NCBI GenBank assembly: GCA_036374435.1
Contig: DASUTU010000113.1
Span: 1 to 7,054 of the forward strand
Reading direction: 5' to 3'
Origin: CALGFI01 sp036374435
Lineage (GTDB): Bacteria; Actinomycetota; UBA4738; HRBIN12
DNA: 7,054 bases
The notes under the pieces are model-generated. The model saw nothing but the letters and a program-made list of their open reading frames with translations. It had not been told where the DNA came from and ran no database searches. Shown in pieces: positions 1-6,074 of this stretch (position 1 is its first letter; every line of letters starts with the position of its first letter). The translations under genes and the position numbers were made by a program.

Positions 1-1407
1 GCGCTCGTCGCGGACGAGGACGTCGAGGTCGTCGACGTCAGGTTCTGCGACCTGCCCGGCCTGATGCAGCACTTCTCGATGCCGGCCTCGCAGCTCACGG
101 CCGAGGTGTTCGACGAGGGTGTCGGGTTCGACGGCTCGTCGATCCGCGGGTTCCAGGAGATCCAGGAGTCGGACATGCTCCTGGTTCCCGACGCCGACAC
201 CGCGTACCTCGACCCGTTCACGGCGCACCCCACGCTGAACCTGAACTGCTTCGTCAAGGACCCCGTGACCGGCGAGATGTACACACGCGACCCCCGCTAC
301 ATCGCCCGCAAGGCCGAGCTGTACCTGAAGCAGACCGGTATCGCCGACATCTCGTATTGGGGACCGGAGTGCGAGTTCTACATCTTCGATTCGATCCGCT
401 TCGACCAGAACCAGCACGAGGGCTACTACCACATCGACGCGATCGAAGGCGTGTGGAACTCGGGGCGCGAGCGCGAGATCTCGGGTGACCCCAACCTCGG
501 TTACAAACCCCGCTACAAGGAGGGGTACTTCCCCCTGCCGCCGATGGACCACTACCAGGACCTGCGGACGGCGATGGTGCTGAACCTGGAGAAGGTGGGC
601 ATCAAGATCGAGGTCCATCACCACGAGGTCGGAACGGCGGGCCAGGCCGAGATCGACATGCGCTACGACACGTTGCTGACGACCGCGGACAACGTCATGA
701 AGTACAAGTACGTGGTCAAGAACACGGCGCGTTGGGCCGGCAAGACCGTGACGTTCATGCCCAAGCCCATCTTCATGGACAACGGCTCGGGCATGCACAC
801 GCACCAGAGCCTCTGGAAGGAAGACGAGAACCTCTTCTGGGACGAGGTCGGCTACGCGGGCATCAGCGACACCGCCCGCTGGTACATCGGAGGGCTGATC
901 GAGCATGCGCCGAGCCTTCTGGCCTTCACCAACCCGACGACCAACTCGTACCGGCGGCTGGTTCCCGGGTACGAGGCGCCGATCAACCTGGTCTACTCCC
1001 AGCGGAACCGGTCGGCGTGCGTCCGGATCCCGCAGTACTTCAAGAACCCGGGCGCGAAGCGGCTCGAGTTCCGTACACCCGACCCCTCGTGCAACCCGTA
1101 CCTGGCGTTCTCGGCCATGCTGATGGCGGGGCTCGACGGCATCAAGAACAAGACCGAGCCGCCGGAGCCGATCGACAAGGACCTGTACGACCTGCCGCCC
1201 GAGGAGAAGGCGGCCGTGCGCCAGGTCCCCGGCTCGCTCGAGGAGGTGCTCGACGCGCTCGAGGCCGACCACCAGTTCCTGCTCGAGGGCGGCGTGTTCA
1301 CGCAGGACGTGATCGACACCTGGATCGAATACAAGCGCCTGCGCGAGCTCGACCAGGTCCGGCTGCGCCCTCACCCCTGGGAGTTCAGCCTCTACTACGA
1401 CCTGTAG
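1..1407 (+). CDS. glnA: Type I glutamine synthetase, GlnA1-type (5' partial)
   Basis: This enzyme makes glutamine from glutamate, ammonia and ATP in the cytoplasm, as a dodecamer. The frame is open from base 1 and starts mid-protein (DVRFCDLPGLMQHFSMP). The ATG at 64 is therefore internal, and roughly ten N-terminal residues lie upstream of the window. The 468 visible codons fit a family length near 470-480. Visible family motifs are the beta-grasp segment VGFDGSSIRGF (121-153), the metal-ligand region GPECEF (361-378), HHHEVGTAGQAEID (around 616-657), the catalytic block NGSGMHTHQS (781-810), and NRSACVRIP (1006-1032). LYDLPPEE places the adenylylation tyrosine at 1186-1188, so this should be a GSI-beta enzyme controlled by GlnE, whose gene lies downstream on the other strand. 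It ends YYDL, like actinobacterial GlnA1, and a hairpin terminator follows the stop. Its promoter is not in the window. Confidence 0.97.
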   Translation, partial: ALVADEDVEVVDVRFCDLPGLMQHFSMPASQLTAEVFDEGVGFDGSSIRGFQEIQESDMLLVPDADTAYLDPFTAHPTLNLNCFVKDPVTGEMYTRDPRYIARKAELYLKQTGIADISYWGPECEFYIFDSIRFDQNQHEGYYHIDAIEGVWNSGREREISGDPNLGYKPRYKEGYFPLPPMDHYQDLRTAMVLNLEKVGIKIEVHHHEVGTAGQAEIDMRYDTLLTTADNVMKYKYVVKNTARWAGKTVTFMPKPIFMDNGSGMHTHQSLWKEDENLFWDEVGYAGISDTARWYIGGLIEHAPSLLAFTNPTTNSYRRLVPGYEAPINLVYSQRNRSACVRIPQYFKNPGAKRLEFRTPDPSCNPYLAFSAMLMAGLDGIKNKTEPPEPIDKDLYDLPPEEKAAVRQVPGSLEEVLDALEADHQFLLEGGVFTQDVIDTWIEYKRLRELDQVRLRPHPWEFSLYYDL

Positions 1408-1427
1408 GAGCCGGACGTTCTGTTCGC

Positions 1428-1453
1428 GGGGGCCGGCCCGCGGGCCGGCTCCC
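1428..1453 (+). terminator. Strong GC hairpin terminator after glnA
   Basis: The arms GGGGGCCGGCCC (1428-1439) and GGGCCGGCTCCC (1442-1453) pair over almost their whole length, with one G-U pair, around a tight GC-rich tip. The hairpin lies 20 bases after the glnA stop codon. No clear run of T follows (GTCGTTG), so it is an L-shaped or imperfect intrinsic terminator of the sort common in high-G+C Actinomycetota. It should separate glnA transcription from the VOC gene. Confidence 0.75.
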
Positions 1454-1466
1454 GTCGTTGCCGCCG

Positions 1467-1472
1467 TACGCT
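1467..1472 (+). promoter_or_regulatory. Possible -10 element of the VOC gene
   Basis: TACGCT fits the loose actinobacterial -10 pattern TANNNT. It would start a transcript near 1479-1480, giving a leader of about 20 bases that contains the Shine-Dalgarno site. I found no convincing -35 hexamer at the usual distance. This is a weak prediction, supported mainly by its position between the terminator and the gene. Confidence 0.3.
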
Positions 1473-1490
1473 GGTCGCTCGACGGAGTCC

Positions 1491-1496
1491 GGGAGG
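1491..1496 (+). promoter_or_regulatory. Ribosome binding site of the VOC gene
   Basis: GGGAGG lies four bases before the ATG at 1501 and fixes that start. It is the only gene start in this window with a Shine-Dalgarno sequence at a convincing distance. The three GTG-started genes lack one at normal spacing. Confidence 0.7.
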
Positions 1497-1500
1497 CCAC

Positions 1501-1935
1501 ATGTCGTCACACCGCCCGGTTGGCGAAACGCGCATCGCTCTCACGGTGAAGGACTACGACGCATCGCTCCGGTTCTGGCGGGACGCGCTCGGCCTGGCGG
1601 TGGTGGAGCAATGGGAGGGGCCGTCGGGACGAGGCTCCGTCCTCGACGCGGGGCGCGCCACGATCGAGGTGCTGTCGGCCGGACAGGCCGACCACGTGGA
1701 GGAGATCGAGGCCGGAGGGCGTGCGCCGGATCCGGTCCGCCTGGCCTTGGAGGTCGAGGACTCGGAGGCCACGGCCGCCGCGTTGGTGGCGGCCGGCGCG
1801 ACCCCGGTCGCCGGTGCCGTGACGACGCCCTGGTCGCATCGCAACGTCCGCGTCCGGGCGCCGAACGGGATCCAGCTCACGTTGTTCACGGTGCTCGACA
1901 CTGCCGTTGGCCGGCGGCCGCGGCGCTCGGGTTGA
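1501..1935 (+). CDS. VOC/glyoxalase-fold family protein
   Basis: This 144-residue cytoplasmic protein has the two-repeat beta-alpha-beta-beta-beta layout of the vicinal oxygen chelate superfamily. The first repeat opens with RIALTVKDYDASLRFWRDAL (residues 11-30) and closes around TIEVLSAG (54-61). The second opens with VRLALEVEDSEATAAALVAAGA (from residue 79) and ends APNGIQLTLF (120-129). The positions that normally hold the metal ligands read R11, E56, R80 and Q125 by my alignment from memory, so only the glutamate is kept. It may therefore be a binding or sequestration protein of the bleomycin-resistance type rather than a metal-dependent dioxygenase or glyoxalase. The substrate cannot be named. 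The ATG is supported by GGGAGG four bases upstream. The next gene would begin at TTG 1932, overlapping this stop codon by four bases. Confidence 0.85.
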   Translation: MSSHRPVGETRIALTVKDYDASLRFWRDALGLAVVEQWEGPSGRGSVLDAGRATIEVLSAGQADHVEEIEAGGRAPDPVRLALEVEDSEATAAALVAAGATPVAGAVTTPWSHRNVRVRAPNGIQLTLFTVLDTAVGRRPRRSG

Positions 1936-2413
1936 CGAGCCGGCTCGTCCGCAGACTCCGCAGGTCCGAGGGGAGGGGACTCGCGGCCCGCATCCGACGG
2001 ATCACGACGGTGGTGTTCACGGTGGTGGCGTCGACGCTCCTCGCCGGATGTGCGGGCGGGACGGATGCCCCGGCGACGCGAACACCGTCGCCGCCGGTCG
2101 CCGAGCCGACGCCGGAGGTCACGGAGCCCGCCGAGGAGGCGACCACCGTCCCACTGGGAGGGTTCCCGGCCGGGAACCCTCTCGAGCCGTGGCGATACAC
2201 GTCGCACGCGGGCTTCGACGCGCCCTTCGCGATCGACCTCGGGCCTGGGTGGCGGAGCATCCGGGACGACGCCCTGGGCGTCATCTCGTGCTGGACGTCG
2301 GCGAGCGCTTGCTCCTCGTCTACGTCGAGGCGCCGCCCGCCCGCTTCGACGCCTTCGCCGAACAGGCCGGGGAAGCCCTGGCGACGCTGACGTTCGCGGA
2401 TGCCGGCCCGTAG
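1932..2413 (+). pseudogene. Broken lipoprotein gene (frameshift, probable internal deletion)
   Basis: The N-terminal part reads in the frame of TTG 1932, which overlaps the upstream stop as TTGA, or from GTG 2010. It has a basic segment, a hydrophobic stretch (TTVVFTVVASTLLAGC) and a lipobox LLAG-C with the acylated Cys at 2049-2051. A Pro/Thr/Glu-rich linker and the segment FDAPFAIDLGPGWRSIRDD follow. That frame then turns to unlikely Ser/Arg/Pro-rich sequence and stops at 2390. From about 2285 the neighbouring frame becomes protein-like, with VLDVGERLLLVYVEAPP and then FDAFAEQAGEALATLTF, and stops at 2411-2413. G/C at third positions switches frame at the same place. I infer an exported lipoprotein of unknown function that lost its middle and its frame. 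An alternative is a base error in the assembly, although the joined product would still be short. No known partner is visible. Confidence 0.6.
2158..2181. repeat. Perfect 24-base palindrome inside the lipoprotein remnant
   Basis: The half-site GAGGGTTCCCGG (2158-2169) is followed directly by its exact reverse complement (2170-2181). The flanking 2157/2182 is a G-T pair and 2156/2183 a G-C pair. In the lipoprotein frame it encodes GGFPAGNPL. It could form a cruciform, an RNA hairpin or a dimeric protein site. No T run follows, so it is not a classical terminator. Confidence 0.85.
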
Positions 2414-2416
2414 GGT
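2387..2416 (+). promoter_or_regulatory. Predicted leaderless promoter of the DNA glycosylase gene
   Basis: CTGACG (2387-2392) resembles a TTGACA-type -35. Eighteen bases later TAGGGT (2411-2416) fits TANNNT, and six bases after that comes the GTG at 2423. This spacing puts the transcription start at the start codon itself. The -10 overlaps the TAG stop of the lipoprotein remnant. No Shine-Dalgarno sequence precedes the GTG, which agrees with a leaderless message. Confidence 0.45.
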
Positions 2417-2422
2417 CCGGTC

Positions 2423-3316
2423 GTGGCCTCCCGGCTCGTGAGGGTGTCGCCGATCGACCTGGCGCTGACGCTCGGGCCGATGTGGCGCGGGAACGGCGAT
2501 CCCACCATGCGCGTCGAACGCCGGCTGGTCGAACGAGCCTCCCGCACGCCCGAGGGACCGGTCGCGGCGCGGTTCGTCGAGGTCGACGGCGGGATCGAGG
2601 TCGAGGCGTGGGGGCCGGGGGCGTCCTGGCTGCTCGAGCACGCGCCCTCGTGGTGTGGTGCGCTCGATGCCGTCGATGGATTCCACCCGACGCCGGGGCC
2701 GGTCCGCGAGATCCACCGCCGCCATGCCGGGCTCCGGATCCCGCGCACCGGCCTGGTCACCGAACGGCTGATCCCGGTGATCCTCGAGCAGAAGGTGACG
2801 AGCATCGAGGCGCGCCGGGCCTACCGCCGGCTCGCCACGGCCCTGGCCGAGCCGGCGCCGGGGCCGCTCGGTCTCACGCTGCCACCCGATCCCGCCCGGG
2901 TGGCGGCGCTGCCCTCGTATACGTTCCACCCGTTCGGCGTCGAGGCGCGCCGGGCGCACGTCCTTCGCGAGGTTGGCCGCCGTGCGGCCTGGGTCGATGC
3001 GGCGGCGGATCTCCGCCTCGAGGAGGCAACGAGGCGGCTCCGGTTTCTCCGCGGGATCGGACCCTGGACGGTGGCCGAGGTGGCCAGGACCGCGCTCGGC
3101 GACGCCGATGCGGTCTCGGTGGGCGACTACCACATGCCGAACATCGTCTCGTGGGCGCTCGCCCGCGAGCCTCGTGGTTCGGACGAGCGGATGCTCGAGC
3201 TGCTCGAGCCCTATCGGCCCCACCGCGGCCGCGTGTACGTGCTGCTGAAGTCGAGCGGGATCCGAGCCCCGGCGTACGGCCCGCGGAACGAGCCGGCGGC
3301 GATCGACCGGATCTGA
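2423..3316 (+). CDS. AlkA-like DNA-3-methyladenine glycosylase (HhH-GPD family)
   Basis: This 297-residue base-excision repair enzyme is predicted to remove alkylated purines such as 3-methyladenine from DNA. The HhH-GPD core begins near residue 112 with LVTERLIPVILEQKVTSIEA, the helix that in AlkA reads ILGQQVS. The helix-hairpin-helix loop is LRGIGPWTV (209-217), and the catalytic aspartate is D235 in VSVGDYHMPN. There is no C-terminal Cys cluster, so it is not an iron-sulfur glycosylase of the MutY/Nth type. Residues 1-100 would be the AlkA-like N-terminal domain, poorly conserved to my eye. The GTG start follows a -10-like hexamer by six bases and has no Shine-Dalgarno site. The gene ends five bases before the convergent end of glnE. 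Exact substrate range is unknown, and nothing ties it functionally to nitrogen metabolism. Confidence 0.9.
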   Translation: MASRLVRVSPIDLALTLGPMWRGNGDPTMRVERRLVERASRTPEGPVAARFVEVDGGIEVEAWGPGASWLLEHAPSWCGALDAVDGFHPTPGPVREIHRRHAGLRIPRTGLVTERLIPVILEQKVTSIEARRAYRRLATALAEPAPGPLGLTLPPDPARVAALPSYTFHPFGVEARRAHVLREVGRRAAWVDAAADLRLEEATRRLRFLRGIGPWTVAEVARTALGDADAVSVGDYHMPNIVSWALAREPRGSDERMLELLEPYRPHRGRVYVLLKSSGIRAPAYGPRNEPAAIDRI

Positions 3317-3325
3317 CGAGGTCAG
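3313..3325. other. Small inverted repeat holding both convergent stop codons
   Basis: CTGAC-GAG-GTCAG spans the five-base gap between the glycosylase and glnE. Each arm contains the TGA stop codon of one gene. With a five-pair stem and a three-base loop it is too weak to be called a terminator with confidence. I see no stronger bidirectional terminator here, so the two transcripts probably overlap. Confidence 0.3.
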
Positions 3326-5985
3326 CCCTCTTCGTAGAAGACCCGCTCCATGGCCCGGCGGCAGCGGCGCGTCACCCGACGGTATTCCTCGAGGAACGAC
3401 TGCCGCGGATACTCCTCGAAGCCGAGCCGGCGGGCCAACGCGAGCTGCCCCTCGGCCGTCGCCGGGATGGCCTCGGCGTGGACGCGCCGATCCACCTCGA
3501 GGGCGTTCTTCACGTCGGACAGGAACACGAACGCCTCGCCGAGCGCGAGGGCGGACGAGTCCTCGATCAGCCGGAGCTCGGCCAGCGCCTCGATGGCCTC
3601 GAGCGTCCGCGGCGTCCGGACCTCGGGGTGGGCGCCCCCGTGCCGCATCACCGAGAGCTCCACGGCGAACTGGACGTCGGCGAGCGACCCGTACCCGAGC
3701 TTGAAGTGGAACCGCGTGGCCTCGGGCGGCCGGACGCGCTCGCGCTCGATCCGCTCGCGCATCTTGCGGATCTCGCCGACGCGTTCGATCGGCAGGTACT
3801 CGGGATAGGCGAAGTCGGCGGCGAACGAGCAGAACCGCCGCCCGAGCGCCTCGTTCCCGGCGACGAACCGGGCGCGGGTGAGCGCCTGGAACTCCCACGT
3901 CTGCGCGTAGCGCTCCCAGTATTCGAGGTAGGCGGCGAACGACTTGGCGAGGGGTCCGCTGCGACCCTCGGGACGCAGGTCCGCGTCGGGCTCCCAGCCC
4001 CGGTCGCGGACGCCGGCCAGGACGCGTTCGGCGACCTCGGCCCCCCGGCGGAACTCCTCCGCGCCCTCCCCCTCGTAGACGAAGACGAGGTCGAGGTCGG
4101 AGGCGAAGTTCAGCTCCGACGCCCCCAGCTTGCCGAGGCCGATCGCGGCGAACGGCAGGTCCGGCCGCGCCCCCTCGACCGCCTCGCGCACGACGCCCTC
4201 GGCGATCGACGTGATGGCGAGCCCGAGCTCCTTCGGCCGCAGCTCGCGGCCGGCATAGCGGGCGACCACACCCACCAGCGCGCCGTCCGCGTCGGGTGGC
4301 TCGCCGCCGTCCCGGAGCCCGTGCACGCGGGCGGGATCCGAGATCAGCAGATCGGCGCCGAACGAGCTGCTCGCGACGAGGTGACCCAGCCGGCGCGCCG
4401 CTCCCGGGTCCCCGGCCAGGACGTCGGCGAGCTCCCGGTCGTCGCCGATGGCCGAAGCCACGCGCTCCAGCCGGATGAGTCCCGCGTCGGGCACCGCGGC
4501 CAGCGCGAGCGCCGGCGCCATCACCGGGAACAGGTGCTCCAGGACCTTGCCGAGCCGGGTCGAGGGATCCACCAGACGGTCGAGCACCTCGAAGGCCTCG
4601 GTCGGACGACGGAACCCCAGGCCGGCCAGCAACTCCTCGGTGGCCGTCCGGTCCACGCCGGGACGAGGCGCCTTCGGCCCGGCGAACGCCTCGAGCAGCG
4701 GTCGGTAGAACAGGCGCTCGTGCAGGCCGCGCACGAGCGATGTCTGGCGGTCGTATTCGGCCTGCAGACCGTCCGCTCCGTCGAGGCCGAGCGACCTGGC
4801 CAGCGTGGTCCTGGCCGCGCGGTCGGCTGGAAGCTCATGCGTCTGGAGGTCTCGGACGATCTGGAGCCGGTGCTCGAGCGTCCGCAGGAACCGATAGGCG
4901 TGGGCCAGCGCGGCCGCGTCCTCCTCGGCCACGTACCCCTCCTCGGCGAGGACGGCCAGGGCGGCGAGCGTGTTCGGCGAGCGGAGGCGCTCGTCCCGGC
5001 GCCCGTGAACGATCTGCAGGAGCTGGACGGCGAACTCGACGTCGCGGATCCCGCCCCACCCCCGCTTGACCTCGGTGGCCGCCTTGCCGCGGGCCCGCAC
5101 GTACTCCTCGAGGCGCACCTTCACCTGCCGGACCTCGTCGATCGCGCTCGGTGCGAGCTCGGCCGGGTAGACGATCGGCGTCATCCCCTCGACGAACCGC
5201 GCCCCGAGCTCGAGATCGCCGGCCACGGGGCGCGCCTTGATCAGGGCCTGGCGCTCCCAGGTGGCCGCCTGGGAGGCGTAGTGCTCGATCATCGCCTCGA
5301 GCGATCGCGACAGCGCTCCGCCGCGTCCGCCGGGCCGAAGCGTCGGATCCACCCGGAGGGCGATGCCTTCGGCCGTGGGTTCGGACAGGAGCCGGATCAA
5401 CGCGGCGGCCGCGCGGACGGCCGGGCCCTCGCTGCGTGGACCCGGCTCGACGTGGACGAAGACCACGTCCACGTCGGAGGCGTAGTTGAGCTCGCCCCCG
5501 CCCAGCTTCCCGAGCCCGACCACGGCCAGGCCGCCGGCGCCGGCCGCCGAGCTCGCCCCGTCCAGGCACGCTTCCGCGACCGCCGAGATCTCGGCGACCA
5601 CGTCCTCTAGCGGCGCGCCGCCGAGATCGCGGGCCGCCACCCTCAGCATGGCCCGGCGACGAAAGCGCCGCAGCCCGTCCGCGGCGCCCAGCCGCGCCGT
5701 GTCCGCCTCGAGCTCGGCGTCGAGCTCCGAACGCGAGCGCACGCGCAGGTCCACCAGCGCGGCCGTCTCCTCCGGGTTCGCCACCAGGAAGTCCGAAGCG
5801 GCGGTGGAGAACCCGAGCAGGCGGATCGCGACGGGCAGGATGTCCTCGCGGGACAGGACCTCGCGCGCCGACGGATCCTCCCCCACGCGCGAAAGCGCCA
5901 CGCGGGCGAGCTCGGGGTCGGGGGCGTCGGCCAGGGTCCGCCCGAGGACCTCCGGCGTCAACATCGAGGGACCCGGGCCGGTCAC
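3322..5985 (-). CDS. glnE: Bifunctional glutamine synthetase adenylyltransferase/deadenylase
   Basis: GlnE attaches AMP to the regulatory tyrosine of glutamine synthetase when nitrogen is plentiful and removes it when nitrogen is short. The 887-residue protein has the duplicated nucleotidyltransferase layout. The N-terminal adenylyl-removase half carries GLGKLGGGELNYASDVD with metal-binding D171 and D173. The C-terminal adenylyltransferase half carries GLGKLGASELNFASDLD with D630 and D632. Both pairs are intact, so both activities should be present. It is shorter than E. coli (about 945) or mycobacterial GlnE (about 990), mainly at the N-terminus as far as I can tell. The GTG at 5985 is chosen because a GATAAT element lies six bases upstream. 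The ATG at residue 8 and a CTG at 6000 with GGAGGAGG four bases ahead are alternatives. Its likely target GlnA is encoded upstream in the window, and glnA2 is divergent from it. Confidence 0.97.
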   Translation of the reverse strand: MTGPGPSMLTPEVLGRTLADAPDPELARVALSRVGEDPSAREVLSREDILPVAIRLLGFSTAASDFLVANPEETAALVDLRVRSRSELDAELEADTARLGAADGLRRFRRRAMLRVAARDLGGAPLEDVVAEISAVAEACLDGASSAAGAGGLAVVGLGKLGGGELNYASDVDVVFVHVEPGPRSEGPAVRAAAALIRLLSEPTAEGIALRVDPTLRPGGRGGALSRSLEAMIEHYASQAATWERQALIKARPVAGDLELGARFVEGMTPIVYPAELAPSAIDEVRQVKVRLEEYVRARGKAATEVKRGWGGIRDVEFAVQLLQIVHGRRDERLRSPNTLAALAVLAEEGYVAEEDAAALAHAYRFLRTLEHRLQIVRDLQTHELPADRAARTTLARSLGLDGADGLQAEYDRQTSLVRGLHERLFYRPLLEAFAGPKAPRPGVDRTATEELLAGLGFRRPTEAFEVLDRLVDPSTRLGKVLEHLFPVMAPALALAAVPDAGLIRLERVASAIGDDRELADVLAGDPGAARRLGHLVASSSFGADLLISDPARVHGLRDGGEPPDADGALVGVVARYAGRELRPKELGLAITSIAEGVVREAVEGARPDLPFAAIGLGKLGASELNFASDLDLVFVYEGEGAEEFRRGAEVAERVLAGVRDRGWEPDADLRPEGRSGPLAKSFAAYLEYWERYAQTWEFQALTRARFVAGNEALGRRFCSFAADFAYPEYLPIERVGEIRKMRERIERERVRPPEATRFHFKLGYGSLADVQFAVELSVMRHGGAHPEVRTPRTLEAIEALAELRLIEDSSALALGEAFVFLSDVKNALEVDRRVHAEAIPATAEGQLALARRLGFEEYPRQSFLEEYRRVTRRCRRAMERVFYEEG

Positions 5986-5991
5986 GGCTCG

Positions 5992-5997
5992 ATTATC
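5992..5997 (-). promoter_or_regulatory. Predicted -10 element of glnE
   Basis: On the minus strand this reads GATAAT, close to the -10 consensus. Six bases (CGAGCC) separate it from the GTG start of glnE, the spacing expected for a leaderless transcript. No good -35 is visible 16-19 bases upstream. A purine run GGAGGAGG (6005-6012, minus strand) lies 19 bases before the GTG, too far for a normal Shine-Dalgarno role with that start. Confidence 0.4.
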
Positions 5998-6026
5998 CAG
6001 GAGCCCTCCTCCGCGGCGAGGCAGAG

Positions 6027-6042
6027 TTAACGGACCCGTAAC
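6027..6042. promoter_or_regulatory. Candidate GlnR-type operator between glnE and glnA2
   Basis: TTAAC (6027-6031), six bases, then GTAAC (6038-6042) gives two AC dinucleotides separated by nine bases. This is the core of the actinobacterial GlnR box (gTnAC-n6-GaAAC, or AC-n9-AC in mycobacteria). Read from 6026, the block is also an imperfect palindrome, GTTAaCGG/CCGTAAC, with one extra A. It is one of the few A/T-richer patches in the region. It lies about 33-48 bases upstream of the glnA2 start and overlaps the place where a -35 would be. It could also be a site for an unrelated dimeric regulator. Confidence 0.5.
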
Positions 6043-6062
6043 GAAGGACCTCCGCCCGGCGA

Positions 6063-6068
6063 TAGGCT
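6063..6068 (+). promoter_or_regulatory. Predicted -10 element of glnA2
   Basis: TAGGCT fits TANNNT and sits six bases (CGGGCC) before the GTG at 6075, which would make the message leaderless. There is no Shine-Dalgarno sequence in between. No TTGACA-like -35 is present 17-18 bases upstream. That place is taken by the right half of the candidate GlnR site, as would be expected for an activator-dependent promoter. Confidence 0.45.
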
Positions 6069-6074
6069 CGGGCC

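Noticed and set aside
64..66. ATG at 64 as the start of glnA
   Set aside because: The same frame upstream encodes conserved family sequence (VDVRFCDLPG), so this Met is internal and the true start lies before the window.
732..2390. A plus-strand open frame starting inside glnA and running to the lipoprotein segment
   Set aside because: Everything before about 1932 is an out-of-frame shadow of glnA and the VOC gene. Only its last part is real, as the lipoprotein N-terminus.
1886..3898. A 670-codon minus-strand open frame across the glycosylase and the end of glnE
   Set aside because: It is low-complexity and Arg-rich, shows no motif, and overlaps genes with clear family signatures.
2050..5610. 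A very long plus-strand open frame of 1186 codons, mostly antisense to glnE
   Set aside because: Its product is Arg/Pro/Gly/Ala-rich with no family motifs, it crosses the lipoprotein remnant and the glycosylase out of frame, and it mirrors glnE codons. Long antisense frames are expected in high-G+C DNA.
6005..6012. GGAGGAGG on the minus strand as Shine-Dalgarno site for glnE
   Set aside because: It is 19 bases from the GTG at 5985, too far for normal use. It would fit only a rare CTG start at 6000, so I keep that as an alternative and not the main call.
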